This document shows positions 52,143 to 61,922 of a stretch of DNA of 64,000 nt, piece after piece. This stretch comes from Haematobacter massiliensis. GTDB taxonomy: Bacteria; Pseudomonadota; Alphaproteobacteria; Rhodobacterales; Rhodobacteraceae. The position numbers were made by a program, and so were the translations under genes. Under the pieces are notes generated by a model. The model saw only the letters and a program-made list of their open reading frames with translations, ran no database searches and was not told the origin of the DNA. The DNA lies in the NCBI RefSeq assembly GCF_000740795.1, contig NZ_JGYG01000001.1:372001-436000 (forward strand), read 5' to 3'. Position 1 is the first letter of the stretch. Each line of letters starts with the position of its first letter.

Positions 52143-52958
52143 CCGCGCCATCACGACACGGTCCCTTCCATCCATATCTGGGGTGATCTTTACCGATTGA
52201 AACCCCTCATCACGAAAAAGCTGGACCACGGCCTCGCCCTGGGTCGGGCCGATTTCCACGATGACACGCCCGCCCGGCACCAGATGAGCGGAAGCCTCGC
52301 AGGCGATCCGCCGATAGGCATCCAGCCCGTCGCCGCCGGGCGTAAGCGCCAGCTGCGGTTCCCAGTCCCGCACCTCTGGTTCAAGCGCGGCCATTTCCGC
52401 TGCCGCGATATAGGGCGGGTTGGAGACGATGAGATCAAACTGACCTCCTATAGCGGAAAACCAGTCCGAAACCGTGAAATCCACGCTGATGCCCAGCCGC
52501 AAGGCATTTTCCCGCGCCACCGCGAGGGCCGCAGGACTGATGTCCGCGCCCACTCCTCTCGCCTCCGGTCGCTCTGCCAACAGGGTCAGCAGAATCGCGC
52601 CCGATCCGGTACCAAGATCAAGAACCGCCTCGAAGGGTTCGGAGAGAGCAAGCTCCACCAAGGTTTCTGTCTCGGGCCGGGGGTCCAGAACGTCACGCGT
52701 GACATGAAAGCTCCGGCCCCAGAACAAGCGCTCGCCAGTGATCTGAGACAACGGACGACGCTTGGAGCGCTCTTCTATCACCGCATGAAATCTATCGATA
52801 ACATCAGATTCCACGACGTCATGAAGGTAAAGGATGAGCCTGTCCGGTGCGATACCCAATGCAAAGGCCAGCAGTCGCCGCGCGTCACGTGCGGGCTCGG
52901 CGATCCCGGCGGCGGCAAGACGATGCGTCGCGGCCGGCAACAGGTCGGCCGCCCTCAC
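52140..52958 (-). CDS. prmC: Peptide chain release factor glutamine methyltransferase
   Basis: 272 residues. The N-terminal helical domain is followed by the methyltransferase fold with [15 protein letters not shown] and the catalytic VSNPPYI. PrmC methylates the glutamine of the GGQ motif in release factors. The start is GTG and overlaps the prfA stop codon as GTGA (52958-52955), in keeping with the substrate relationship. Confidence 0.95.
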   Translation of the reverse strand: MRAADLLPAATHRLAAAGIAEPARDARRLLAFALGIAPDRLILYLHDVVESDVIDRFHAVIEERSKRRPLSQITGERLFWGRSFHVTRDVLDPRPETETLVELALSEPFEAVLDLGTGSGAILLTLLAERPEARGVGADISPAALAVARENALRLGISVDFTVSDWFSAIGGQFDLIVSNPPYIAAAEMAALEPEVRDWEPQLALTPGGDGLDAYRRIACEASAHLVPGGRVIVEIGPTQGEAVVQLFRDEGFQSVKITPDMDGRDRVVMAR

Positions 52959-54010
52959 CCTTCCATCTCGGCGAGCTTGGCGGCCTGATCCGCGGCGACC
53001 AGCGCATCGATGACCTCTGTCAGATCGCCATCCATGATCTGATCCAGGCGATATAGCGTGAGGTTGATGCGGTGATCCGTCATACGCCCCTGAGGGAAGT
53101 TGTAGGTGCGGATCCGCTCACTCCGGTCGCCCGAGCCGACCTGCGCCTTGCGGTCGGCGGCACGCGCTTCCTCCGCACGCGTCCGTTCAAGGTCGTAAAG
53201 CCGCGCGCGAAGAACCTGCATCGCGATCGCCCGGTTCTGATGCTGCGACTTCTCGGAGGAAGTTACTATGATCCCCGTCGGCAGATGCGTGATCCGCACG
53301 GCGGAATCGGTCGTGTTCACATGTTGTCCACCGGCACCAGATGCCCGCATGGTATCTATGCGAATGTCGGTAGCCGGGATGTCGATATCCACCTCTTCTG
53401 CTTCCGGCAGCACCGCAACCGTGGCGGCGGAGGTGTGGATCCGTCCGCCGGACTCCGTCTCGGGCACCCGCTGCACGCGATGGACACCGCTTTCGTATTT
53501 CAGCCGGGCGAATACGCCCTCGCCCTGCACGGAAGCCACAACCTCCTTGACCCCGCCAAGCTCCGTTTCCTGAAAATCGAGCACCTCGAAGCGCCAACCC
53601 TGCCGATCAGCATAGCGTTGATACATCCGCAGAAGATCGCCGGCGAACAACGCGGCCTCCTCGCCGCCCGTGCCTGGACGTATCTCCAGCATTGCGGGGC
53701 GCGCATCCGCAGCGTCCTTCGGCAACAGGGCAATGCGCAATGCTTCCTCAAGCGCCGGACGTGTCGCGCGGAGCGCAGGAATCTCATCCTCCGCAAGCGC
53801 CCGCATTTCCGGATCAGCGAGCATCATCTCCGCCTCCTCCAGATCGCGTAAAAGCTGGCGATAATCGGCGATCCGGCCGACGACAGGCTTCAGCTCCGCG
53901 TATTCGCGCGCAAGCGACGCGATCTCCGTCGGAGAGGCGCCATCGTTCAACCTCGCTTCCAGAAACTGAAAGCGGCGTTCGATCCGGTCAAGCTTATCCA
54001 AAGGCACCAT
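52955..54010 (-). CDS. prfA: Peptide chain release factor 1
   Basis: 351 residues. The GGQ catalytic loop is [17 protein letters not shown], and [14 protein letters not shown] and [16 protein letters not shown] are characteristic of the family. RF1 terminates at UAA and UAG. First gene of the prfA-prmC pair; the upstream intergenic region contains the dadA promoter on the other strand. Confidence 0.95.
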   Translation of the reverse strand: MVPLDKLDRIERRFQFLEARLNDGASPTEIASLAREYAELKPVVGRIADYRQLLRDLEEAEMMLADPEMRALAEDEIPALRATRPALEEALRIALLPKDAADARPAMLEIRPGTGGEEAALFAGDLLRMYQRYADRQGWRFEVLDFQETELGGVKEVVASVQGEGVFARLKYESGVHRVQRVPETESGGRIHTSAATVAVLPEAEEVDIDIPATDIRIDTMRASGAGGQHVNTTDSAVRITHLPTGIIVTSSEKSQHQNRAIAMQVLRARLYDLERTRAEEARAADRKAQVGSGDRSERIRTYNFPQGRMTDHRINLTLYRLDQIMDGDLTEVIDALVAADQAAKLAEMEG

Positions 54011-54245
54011 GTCAGCGGTTTAGCCAAACAACCGACCGGGTCAAGCGCAAGCCGCAAGGCACGCAGGCCGGAAACTGGATGGAGGATAGTTGCGCCATAA
54101 ATAGTGATGATCGAATATTATTCGATTATTTTTGGATATCATCGTTGATACTTCGCCATAGAGCCCGTTCGACAGGAGTCTTTGCCGAGAAATTTCATGG
54201 CAGATGCCCCATATTGTCGGTCAAGCACAACAGGGGTTCGCAACC
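54011..54245. promoter_or_regulatory. prfA-dadA divergent region with a 17-bp palindrome
   Basis: ATCGAATA-T-TATTCGAT (54110-54126) is a perfect odd palindrome in a markedly AT-rich segment (54095-54155), 120 nt before the dadA start. Dad operons are often controlled by Lrp-family regulators, which favour AT-rich sites; that assignment here is inference. Confidence 0.45.
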
Positions 54246-55544
54246 ATGAAAGTCATTGTTCTCGGATCAGGCGTGATTGGCGTGACATCAGCGTGGGAAC
54301 TCGCGCGCGCCGGGCATGAGGTAACGGTGATCGACAGGTCTGCCGGCCCCGCGCTGGAGACGAGCTTTGCGAACGCGGGTGAGGTTTCTCCGGGCTACTC
54401 GACGCCATGGGCGGCACCGGGGATCCCGCTCAAGGCGCTGAAATGGGCCTTCCAGCGGCATGCGCCCCTGGTATTGAACCCGCTGGCGTCCCTGAAGGCG
54501 GCGGGCTGGCTTGGGCAGATGCTGTCCAACTGCACCTCCGAGGCATATGCCGTCAACAAGGGTCGCATGGTTCGTGTTGCTGAATACAGCCGCGACAGGC
54601 TTGCAGCATTGCGGCAGGAAACCGGCATTTCCTATGATGAGCGGACTCAGGGCACCTTGCAGCTCCTGCGCAGTCAGAAACAGCTCGACGGGCTTCAGAA
54701 GGATATCGAAGTGCTGCGAGAGGACGGGGTTCCCTTCGAACTCCTGAGCGCGGAGGAGTGCCTGCTGCATGAACCGGGCCTCGCCGGGTCCAAACATCTG
54801 ATCGCCGGTGGCTTGCGCCTCCCGGGAGATGAAACCGGCGACTGCTTCAAGTTCACCAACCGGCTGGCGGAGATGGCGAAGGCGCTTGGCGTGACCTTTC
54901 GGCATGGCGTGACCGTCAAGGGGCTGGATAAGCAGGGTGACCGGATCGTTGGAATTCAGACCTCCGAAGGCCCCATGGTAGCGGATGCCTATGTCGTAGC
55001 GATGGGCAGCTTCTCCCCAGCGCTGGTGAAATCGCTCGGGATGAAACTGCCCGTCTATCCCCTCAAGGGATACTCGCTCACCATTCCGATCATGGATGCG
55101 GCCAGGGCGCCGGAATCGACGGTGATGGATGAGACCTACAAGGTCGCGATCACGCGGCTCGGGGATCGGATTCGCGTCGGCGGGCTGGCGGAGATTGCCG
55201 GGTTCGACACGTCCCTGAACGACCGCCGGCGCGCGACGCTGGAGAAATCGGTGGGAGATTTGTTCGGAGGGGCCGGCGACATGGCCGCCGCGACCTTCTG
55301 GGCGGGCTTGCGGCCGATGACGCCCGATGGCACCCCGGTGATCGGTCGGACGCCGGTACAGAACCTGTTTCTGAATACCGGGCACGGTACGCTCGGCTGG
55401 ACGATGTCCATGGGCTCGGCTAAGGTGCTGTCCGATATCGTTTCTCGCCGACCCACGGAAATCGACGCCTCCGACCTTGGCATCTCGCGCTATGGCCGTG
55501 GCGTGACGGCCACCCGCGGCGGGCTGAAACCCGCCACGGCCTGA
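54246..55544 (+). CDS. dadA: D-amino acid dehydrogenase
   Basis: 432 residues. The FAD motif is [19 protein letters not shown] (residues about 4-22), followed by [24 protein letters not shown] (in part) and the DAO fold with the C-terminal [13 protein letters not shown] and [12 protein letters not shown]. It oxidises D-alanine and other D-amino acids, passing electrons to the respiratory chain, and needs an alanine racemase (dadX), which is absent here. The start MKVIVLGSG at 54246 is the FAD-motif start. It converges with the nucleoside hydrolase gene, 4 nt between stops. Confidence 0.94.
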   Translation: MKVIVLGSGVIGVTSAWELARAGHEVTVIDRSAGPALETSFANAGEVSPGYSTPWAAPGIPLKALKWAFQRHAPLVLNPLASLKAAGWLGQMLSNCTSEAYAVNKGRMVRVAEYSRDRLAALRQETGISYDERTQGTLQLLRSQKQLDGLQKDIEVLREDGVPFELLSAEECLLHEPGLAGSKHLIAGGLRLPGDETGDCFKFTNRLAEMAKALGVTFRHGVTVKGLDKQGDRIVGIQTSEGPMVADAYVVAMGSFSPALVKSLGMKLPVYPLKGYSLTIPIMDAARAPESTVMDETYKVAITRLGDRIRVGGLAEIAGFDTSLNDRRRATLEKSVGDLFGGAGDMAAATFWAGLRPMTPDGTPVIGRTPVQNLFLNTGHGTLGWTMSMGSAKVLSDIVSRRPTEIDASDLGISRYGRGVTATRGGLKPATA

Positions 55545-55548
55545 GCGG

Positions 55549-56490
55549 TCAGTAGCGGGCGAGCCGCTCCGTCAGCAGCTCAAAGAATCCCTCGGCGTCC
55601 ACATCGCCGAGGAACAGCGCATTGGGCTCTCTCCTGCTCACCCCCCACCAATCGGCGACTGTCATGCCGGTGGTGAACTCTCCCTTGGTTTCGATCATCA
55701 CGTTGATGAAGCGGCCCGAAAACAACTCGGGCCGGATCAGCCATGCGATGACGCAGGGGTCGTGCAACGGCGCGCCTTCTCCACCGTATTTTTCCTTGTC
55801 GAAGCGCTCGAAGAAATTCGTCCACGCTGCAACCATGCCACCGACTTCCGTCCCCAACGCGCGAAAGGCATCGACACGACGTTTGTTTGTCATGGCTTTA
55901 TGCGTGACATCAAGCGGAAGCACGACGATCTTCGCACCAGATCTGAAGACTTCATCCGCCGCTTCAGGGTCGACGTAGATATTGAATTCAGCCGCGGGGG
56001 TTATATTGCCGACCTCAAAATATGCGCCCCCCATCAGAACGATTTCCTGAACCCGCTCCACAATGTCCGGCGCACGGCGAAAAGCGGTGGCGATATTGGT
56101 GAGGGGCCCCAGCGGGCAGAGCGTCACGGTCCCCGCTGGTTCGGAGCGGAGCGTGTCGATGATGAAGCCAACCGCATCCTCTCCCGCGAGGGGCATGGTG
56201 GGTTCCGGCAGTTGCGGGCCATCCAGCCCCGTCTTGCCGTGAACATGCTCTGCCGTGACGAGCGGTCGGGAAAGCGGGGCCGCTTCACCCGCAAACACCT
56301 TCACATCACGCCGTCCGGCAAGTTCACAGATGATGCGGGCATTCCGCTGTGTCAGCGGCAAAGGCACGTTCCCGGCCACAACCGTGATACCAATGACCTC
56401 CACATCCTCGGGACTGGCAAACGCGAGCAGGATGGCGACGGCATCGTCCTGCCCGGGATCGGTGTCGATGATGATCTTGCGTGGGGTCAT
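55549..56490 (-). CDS. Inosine-uridine preferring nucleoside hydrolase family protein
   Basis: 313 residues. The calcium-binding N-terminal motif IIIDTDPGQDDAVAIL is diagnostic. VLMGGAYFEVGNITPAAEFN and the C-terminal region conform to the family. It splits nucleosides into base and ribose; substrate preference is not readable. The start MTPRKIIID at 56490 follows AGGGAAAG. It lies after soxG on the same strand with an 84-nt gap containing a hairpin, so it is probably a separate unit. Confidence 0.9.
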   Translation of the reverse strand: MTPRKIIIDTDPGQDDAVAILLAFASPEDVEVIGITVVAGNVPLPLTQRNARIICELAGRRDVKVFAGEAAPLSRPLVTAEHVHGKTGLDGPQLPEPTMPLAGEDAVGFIIDTLRSEPAGTVTLCPLGPLTNIATAFRRAPDIVERVQEIVLMGGAYFEVGNITPAAEFNIYVDPEAADEVFRSGAKIVVLPLDVTHKAMTNKRRVDAFRALGTEVGGMVAAWTNFFERFDKEKYGGEGAPLHDPCVIAWLIRPELFSGRFINVMIETKGEFTTGMTVADWWGVSRREPNALFLGDVDAEGFFELLTERLARY

Positions 56491-56552
56491 TCTCTTTCCC
56501 TTCGGGCGATGGGCGGGCGGCAATCAGGGCAGCGACCCCGGACAGGAGGTGT

Positions 56553-56567
56553 GGGGCCAAGTGCCCC
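56553..56567 (-). terminator. Hairpin after soxG
   Basis: GGGGC / GCCCC (56553-56557 and 56563-56567) around CAAGT, 8 nt beyond the soxG stop codon on the minus strand. No U-run. Confidence 0.45.
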
Positions 56568-56574
56568 TTAGGTT

Positions 56575-57111
56575 TCAGACAGGTTCGATCTGGCTTCCCC
56601 GTCGCGCAGCATAGCAGAGCAGGTCGCGCGCATAGCCGGCGACCGAACGGAAGCAGATGACTGTCATCTCCGCGTCACCGGACTGCCAGAAGGCAGCGGC
56701 AATCTGGCCGATACGGCTGCGCCGCACCTCCCCCTGAAGGAGCGGAAGGGCGGGACTGATCTTGGCCAGAACCTCCCCGGCGCCAGCGCCGATCAGCCGG
56801 AACACGACCCGCGCGTCCGAGACATCGACGAGGAGGGCCGGCACTCCGTCGAGCGCCTCCCCCAACCTCTCGATCGTGCGCGCGAGTTCCTCCGGAGGCA
56901 GGAGCAGCAAAAGCTCATCAGGAGACATCCACAGAACTTCGCCCCGCTCCGTCACGCTCCGCCCACGCGGAGCCGGGCGCGTCAGGCCCACCCCCTCCAG
57001 CGCCGCGGCCAATGCGGCATCGTCCCGGCAACGGAGCGTCACCATTCCGAGCGGCGGGGCGTCCACAACGCTCACGTAGCCTTCGGACGCCAGATTCCCC
57101 AGCTCAGACAT
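56575..57111 (-). CDS. soxG: Sarcosine oxidase gamma subunit
   Basis: 178 residues. Small subunit of heterotetrameric sarcosine oxidase, recognised from its position and from MSPDELLLLLPPEEL and LVDVSDARVVFRLIGAGAGEVLAK. It resembles the C-terminal folate-binding half of GcvT. The start MSELGNLAS at 57111 is chosen because AAGGAG lies 9 nt upstream; this gives an 8-nt overlap with soxA. Confidence 0.9.
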   Translation of the reverse strand: MSELGNLASEGYVSVVDAPPLGMVTLRCRDDAALAAALEGVGLTRPAPRGRSVTERGEVLWMSPDELLLLLPPEELARTIERLGEALDGVPALLVDVSDARVVFRLIGAGAGEVLAKISPALPLLQGEVRRSRIGQIAAAFWQSGDAEMTVICFRSVAGYARDLLCYAARRGSQIEPV

Positions 57112-60100
57112 TCTGACGCGCTCCTTCGACATCGAGGAATACCGGGTTCACGATACGCGTCCTGACCAGGGGCGAATCCTCTGTCGGACCCTGAAACACG
57201 ATCACCTCTCCCCTCCGGTCTTCGCCGCGATGGACAAGGCCAAGCGCAATGCCCCGGTCCAGCGTGGGCGAGAAATAGGCGGAGGTCACCCTGCCCTGCA
57301 CCCGTCGCTGCCGGTTCGCATTCTCCGCCCCGAGCGGAGCGAGAGCCCCCTCCGGCAGCACCGAGCCATCCACCGTCTCCAGCCCGACAAGCTGCCAGCG
57401 GTCCGGGTTGTCCATGAAGCTCCGCTGCTGCGCCCGCTTGCCGATGTAATCGGCCTTCTTGCGCGAGATGGCCCAGCCCAGCCCCAGATCCTGAGGGATG
57501 ACCGTGCCGTCCGTCTCATCGCCGATCATGATGAAGCCCTTCTCCGCCCGCATCACATGCAGGGCCTCGGTGCCATAGGGCGTGATCCCGTGCTCCGCGC
57601 CAGCCGCAAGAACTGCATCCCAGAGCGCCCGCGCCCGGTTTGCCGGAACCGCGATTTCGAAGGAGAGCTCGCCCGAGAAGGAGATGCGGTAGACCCGCAC
57701 CGGGTGACCCGCCAACTCTCCCTCCACCCAGCCCATGAAGGGCAAAGCCTCCCTTGAGACGTCGATACCGCCCAGGGCTTCCAGCACCGCACGCGCCTTC
57801 GGCCCGACCACGGCGATCTGGCCGAATTGTTCGGTCACATTGGCGGTGAACACCTGCCAGTCCCACCATTCCGTCTGAAGCCACTCTTCCATATGTGCGT
57901 GGATGCGATCCGCGCCGCCTGTCGTGGTGTGGACGAGGAAGCTGTCCTCCGACAGGCGCGCCACCACGCCATCGTCGATCAGAAAGCCGTTTTCGTTGCA
58001 GATCAGCCCGTAGCGACATTTTCCGACCGCGAGCGACGACATCAACCCGGTATAGATCATGTCGAGGAACCGCCCGGCGTCCGGCCCGCTCACCACGATC
58101 TTGCCGAGGGTGGAGGCATCCAGCACTCCGACCCGTTCCCGCGTAGACCGGATTTCCCGCGCGACGGAGGCCGCATGATCCTCCCCCTTTCGCGGGTAGG
58201 TATAGGGGCGCCGCCATTGGCCGACCGGCTCCCAATGGGCACCATGTTCTACATGCCAGCCGTCCATGGGCGTGCGCCGCAGCGGCTGAAACAGCTCACC
58301 CCGCGCCTCGCCCGCGATGGCTCCGAACGAAATCGGCGTATAGGGGGGACGGAAAGTGGTGGTCCCGACTGCGGGGATGGGCGCGGCCAGCGCCTCCGCC
58401 AGAATGGCAAGCCCGTTGATATTCGACAGCTTCCCCTGATCAGTGGCCATGCCAAGCGTCGTATAGCGCTTGGTGTGCTCCACACTCTCATAGCCTTCCC
58501 GCGCGGCAAGCTCCACGTCGGAGACCTTCACGTCATGCTGGAAGTCGAGGAACATCTTCTCCCGCAGGGCCGGGCCCGCGGCCTCCGGCATATGCCAGAG
58601 CGGGCGGAGCGGCTTCTCCTCCGGCGATGCGGCAACCGGGAGATCAGGTTCCCCGACCTCGCGCCCCATCGCGATGGCAGCACGCCGCCCGGCAGCCGTC
58701 GCATCGGCCAGCGTCGTCTGAGCCGAGAGTGCGCCATTCGCGGCGCCTGCGGCAATGGCGACGATCTGTCCCTGGTCACCCGTGGGCGCACGCAAGGCAT
58801 CGGGGCGGAACATCGCAAGCTGCCCATCCCAGAAGAGCTTGCCGCCCGCTTGGCTCCACAGATGCACGACCGGCGACCAGCCGCCAGACATCAGCACGGC
58901 ATCGCAGGGGATACGCTCCCCCTCCACGCCGGTGCCGTCGATCACGCCCAGCGTTACAGAAGCCACCCGCTTGCCGCCCAGGGCGCGGACGATACCACGC
59001 CCCGTCTCCACCGGAATGCCGAGCGCCCGCGCCCTGTCCGGCAACGGGCCGATGGCGGCAGGGCGGGCATCGACGACAGCCACCACCGTCACCCCTGCCT
59101 CCGCCAGCGCGATCGCACTGCGATAGGCGTCGTCATTCGCCGTCGCGAGGATCACGCGCTGGCCCACGGCCACGCCCCAGTTCAGCAGAAAATCCCGCCC
59201 GGCAGAGGCAAGCATCACCCCCGGCAGGTCATTGCCGGCAAAGGCGATGGGCCGTTCGATCGCCCCTGTCGCCATGACCACCTGACCCGCGCGAATGCGC
59301 CAGAGCCGCTGCCGCGGCCGGCCATCGCCCGGCGTATGGTCTGCCAGCCGCTCCATCCCCACCAGATAGCCGTGATCGTAAAGCCCCGCCGCCATGGTGC
59401 GGAGGCGGAGGCTCACATTCGGCAGGGCAGAGAGCCGCGACAGCGTCGCAGCGATCCATTCGGCTGCAGGGCGGCCCTCGATCTCTTCTCCATCCACCGG
59501 CGCCCTGCCACCCCAGGTGGCGCTTTGCTCCAGCAGAAGCACGCTCGCCCCGGCTTCCCCCGCGACCAACGCGGCCTGCAATCCCGCAATTCCTCCCCCC
59601 GCGACCAACACATCCACATGGCGGTGAACATGTTCGTAGCGATCCGCATCCGGTTCTGCAGGCGGTTTGCCCAGGCCCGCCGTGTGACGGATCAGCGGCT
59701 CGAACAGTTTCTCCCAGGCGCGGCGGGGATGCATGAAGGTCTTGTAGTAAAAGCCCGCCGGAAAGAACTTCGACAGCCGCCCATTGATCGCCCCGATGTC
59801 GAAGGCGAGGCTCGGCCAGTGATTCTGACTGACAGCGGTCATTCCGTCGAAAAGCTCCGTCGTCGTGCCGCGCTGGTTCGGCTCGAAACGACCACCGCGC
59901 CCGATGCCGAACAGCCCGTTCGGCTCCTCCGCGCCCGAGGCGACAAAGCCGCGGGGCCGGTGATACTTGAAGCTCCGCCCCACCAGCACCTGCCCGTTCG
60001 CGAGCAAGGCAGAGGCCAGCGTATCGCCTGCATACCCGGCAAACGCGCGCCCGTTGAAAGTGAAGGTCATGGGCCGTGTCCGGTCGATCAGCCGGCCGCC

Positions 60101-60121
60101 GGTCGCGAGACGCACACTCAT
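57104..60121 (-). CDS. soxA: Sarcosine oxidase alpha subunit
   Basis: 1005 residues. The N-terminal Fer2_4-like domain (about 1-100) lacks an iron-sulfur cluster in this family. A pyridine-nucleotide and FAD-type domain follows (VLVAGGGIAGLQAALVAGEAG near residue 175). The C-terminal GcvT-like tetrahydrofolate-binding domain covers about 610-990 (VGVLDASTLGKIVVSGPDAGRFLDMIY). It shuttles the C1 unit released from sarcosine to THF. It overlaps soxD as ATGA (60121-60118). The 5'-extended frame of 1062 residues is a read-through of the soxD strand and is rejected. Confidence 0.94.
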   Translation of the reverse strand: MSVRLATGGRLIDRTRPMTFTFNGRAFAGYAGDTLASALLANGQVLVGRSFKYHRPRGFVASGAEEPNGLFGIGRGGRFEPNQRGTTTELFDGMTAVSQNHWPSLAFDIGAINGRLSKFFPAGFYYKTFMHPRRAWEKLFEPLIRHTAGLGKPPAEPDADRYEHVHRHVDVLVAGGGIAGLQAALVAGEAGASVLLLEQSATWGGRAPVDGEEIEGRPAAEWIAATLSRLSALPNVSLRLRTMAAGLYDHGYLVGMERLADHTPGDGRPRQRLWRIRAGQVVMATGAIERPIAFAGNDLPGVMLASAGRDFLLNWGVAVGQRVILATANDDAYRSAIALAEAGVTVVAVVDARPAAIGPLPDRARALGIPVETGRGIVRALGGKRVASVTLGVIDGTGVEGERIPCDAVLMSGGWSPVVHLWSQAGGKLFWDGQLAMFRPDALRAPTGDQGQIVAIAAGAANGALSAQTTLADATAAGRRAAIAMGREVGEPDLPVAASPEEKPLRPLWHMPEAAGPALREKMFLDFQHDVKVSDVELAAREGYESVEHTKRYTTLGMATDQGKLSNINGLAILAEALAAPIPAVGTTTFRPPYTPISFGAIAGEARGELFQPLRRTPMDGWHVEHGAHWEPVGQWRRPYTYPRKGEDHAASVAREIRSTRERVGVLDASTLGKIVVSGPDAGRFLDMIYTGLMSSLAVGKCRYGLICNENGFLIDDGVVARLSEDSFLVHTTTGGADRIHAHMEEWLQTEWWDWQVFTANVTEQFGQIAVVGPKARAVLEALGGIDVSREALPFMGWVEGELAGHPVRVYRISFSGELSFEIAVPANRARALWDAVLAAGAEHGITPYGTEALHVMRAEKGFIMIGDETDGTVIPQDLGLGWAISRKKADYIGKRAQQRSFMDNPDRWQLVGLETVDGSVLPEGALAPLGAENANRQRRVQGRVTSAYFSPTLDRGIALGLVHRGEDRRGEVIVFQGPTEDSPLVRTRIVNPVFLDVEGARQNV

Positions 60122-60456
60122 GCCCCAGCCTCCGCAAAGGGGGAGATCCAGTCCGGGCGGCGCTCCCTGATACGCGCGATGAGATCGGCGGGGGGGCTCT
60201 GCACCTGCGCCGGATAGGTGCCGAATACCTCCATCGTCAGGGTGTCGCGCGCGGCATTGAACCACTTGCCGCAACCATAGGCATGGCGCCACCGTTCGAA
60301 ATGCACACCCCTCGGGTTCCGCCTGTTGAACAGGTAATCCTCGAAGACGGCATCTTCGGAAGCGGGGCCCTGGCGCTTCAGATGCGCCTCTCCGCCGGGG
60401 TGAAGCTCGGTCTCATCCGCGCGGAGACCGCAGTAGGGGCAGGTCAGGATCAGCAT
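60118..60456 (-). CDS. soxD: Sarcosine oxidase delta subunit
   Basis: 112 residues. The zinc-binding motif is CPYCGLRADETELHPGGEAH (C6, C9 and His), with the late cysteine in YGCGKWF and the conserved RRNPRGVHFERW. It is a structural subunit. The start MLILTCPYC at 60456 follows the soxB stop codon by 10 nt. Its stop overlaps soxA. Confidence 0.93.
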   Translation of the reverse strand: MLILTCPYCGLRADETELHPGGEAHLKRQGPASEDAVFEDYLFNRRNPRGVHFERWRHAYGCGKWFNAARDTLTMEVFGTYPAQVQSPPADLIARIRERRPDWISPFAEAGA

Positions 60457-60466
60457 TGCCGGTCTT

Positions 60467-61714
60467 TCAGTGCGCGACGCCAGCGGCGACGCTTTCGTCG
60501 ATGAACCGCCCCTCGCGGAAGCGGTCGAGCCCGAATTCGGCGGCCAGCGGTCCCGGCGCACCCTTGTGAATCAGTTCTGCCATTGCCCAGCCCGAGCCGG
60601 GGATCGCCTTGAACCCGCCCGTGCCCCAGCCACAGTTGACGAAGCAGTTGCCAAGCGGCGTGGCCGACAGGATGGGCGAGCGGTCGCCCGTCATGTCGAC
60701 GATCCCCGCCCATTGCCGCATCATCCTGAGCCGCGAGATGATCGGGAAGGTTTCGATGAGCGCGCGAACCGTCTCCTCCACATGCTGGAAGGAGCCGCGC
60801 TGCGCATAATTCACGAAGCCGTCGGTGCCGCCGCCGATAACCAGTTCGCCCTTGTCGGACTGGCTGATGTAGCCATGCACCGTATTGGCCATCACGACCG
60901 TATCGAGAACCGGCTTGATCGGCTCCGACACCAGCGCCTGCAAGGCCAGCGACTCGATGGGAAGCCGGAAGCCCGCCATCTCCGCCAGCACACCGGAATG
61001 CCCGGCCACGACGATGCCGAGTTTGCCACAGTCGATCCGGCCCTTCGTCGTCTCCACCCCCGTCACCTGGCCGTTGGCGGAGCGGATGGCCGTCACCTCA
61101 CACTGCTGGATGATGTCCATGCCCATGGCGGAGCAGGCGCGCGCATAGCCCCAGTTCACCGCATCATGCCGTGCGGTTCCACCCCTTGGCTGCCAGAGCG
61201 CGCCGAGAACCGGATAGCGTGGCCCCTCGATATTCATGATGGGCACCAGCGACTTCACCCGCTCGGGCCCGATCCATTCCGTCTCCACACTCTGCAAGCG
61301 GTTGGCCTGCACGGTCCGCAGGTAACCGCGCATCTCATGCGGGGTCTGGGCCAGCATCATCACGCCCCGGGGAGAGAACATGACATTGTAGTTCAGATCC
61401 TGGCTCAGCGTCTCATAGAGCTTGCGCGCCTTCTCGAAGATGGCGGAGGACGGATCCTGAAGGTAGTTGGACCGGATGATCGTGGTATTCCGCCCGGAAT
61501 TGCCGCCTCCGAGCCAACCCTTCTCGATCACCGCGACATTCCGCACCCCGAAGTTCCGGCCCAGATAATAGGCGGTGGCAAGGCCGTGGCCCCCCGCGCC
61601 CACGATGACCACGTCATATCTCGGTTTCGGCTGCGGAGAGCGCCAAGCGCGCTCCCACCCCTTCTGGTGTCGCATCGCTTCCCTAGCGAGGGCGAAGACG
61701 GAATAGCGTTTCAT
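60467..61714 (-). CDS. soxB: Sarcosine oxidase beta subunit
   Basis: 415 residues. The FAD-binding motif is VIVGAGGHGLATAYYLGRNFG (about 38-58 in part), with WLGGGNSGRNTTIIRSNYL. The covalent-FMN histidine is in RGGTARHDAVNWGYAR. It oxidises sarcosine to glycine, formaldehyde-level C1 and hydrogen peroxide. The start MKRYSVFALAREA at 61714 is the conserved family start; the longer frame adds 28 residues from the intergenic region. First gene of soxBDAG. Neither glyA nor purU is adjacent, as in some related operons. Confidence 0.95.
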   Translation of the reverse strand: MKRYSVFALAREAMRHQKGWERAWRSPQPKPRYDVVIVGAGGHGLATAYYLGRNFGVRNVAVIEKGWLGGGNSGRNTTIIRSNYLQDPSSAIFEKARKLYETLSQDLNYNVMFSPRGVMMLAQTPHEMRGYLRTVQANRLQSVETEWIGPERVKSLVPIMNIEGPRYPVLGALWQPRGGTARHDAVNWGYARACSAMGMDIIQQCEVTAIRSANGQVTGVETTKGRIDCGKLGIVVAGHSGVLAEMAGFRLPIESLALQALVSEPIKPVLDTVVMANTVHGYISQSDKGELVIGGGTDGFVNYAQRGSFQHVEETVRALIETFPIISRLRMMRQWAGIVDMTGDRSPILSATPLGNCFVNCGWGTGGFKAIPGSGWAMAELIHKGAPGPLAAEFGLDRFREGRFIDESVAAGVAH

Positions 61715-61922
61715 CGAACGGTCGGTTCCCTGTGGTGGGGTTTCCCCTTGGGCGCTTGTGCACCGTCCGGGACTATCGGCCACGCCGCAAAGCGGCACAA
61801 TCGGGAAATTTCCGACATCCGCCCTTCGGCGGCGACATGCCTTTTGGGGTCTGCGACTTATTGTGACTTTCTCGCCTGCTTTGGAGCGCCTAAATGGAGC
61901 AGGTCATGAGATCGGAGGAGCC
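61715..61922. promoter_or_regulatory. soxB-ccmI divergent region with a 15-bp near-palindrome
   Basis: TCGGGAAATTTCCGA (61801-61815), an odd near-palindrome with one mismatched pair, lies about 90 nt before soxB. A GCCGC-AAA-GCGGC hairpin (61784-61796) is beside it. Either could serve the sox promoter. A GbdR-like regulator of the GlxA family is a candidate by family, but its gene is 22 kb away. Confidence 0.35.

Noticed and set aside
57827-60217. 796-codon open frame antisense to soxA
   Set aside because: It is the mirror of a well-supported gene in GC-rich DNA. Composition is Arg/His/Pro-rich with no domain, and there is no ribosome site.
60470-61909. 479-codon frame antisense to soxB
   Set aside because: Shadow of soxB; its end merely runs into the intergenic region.
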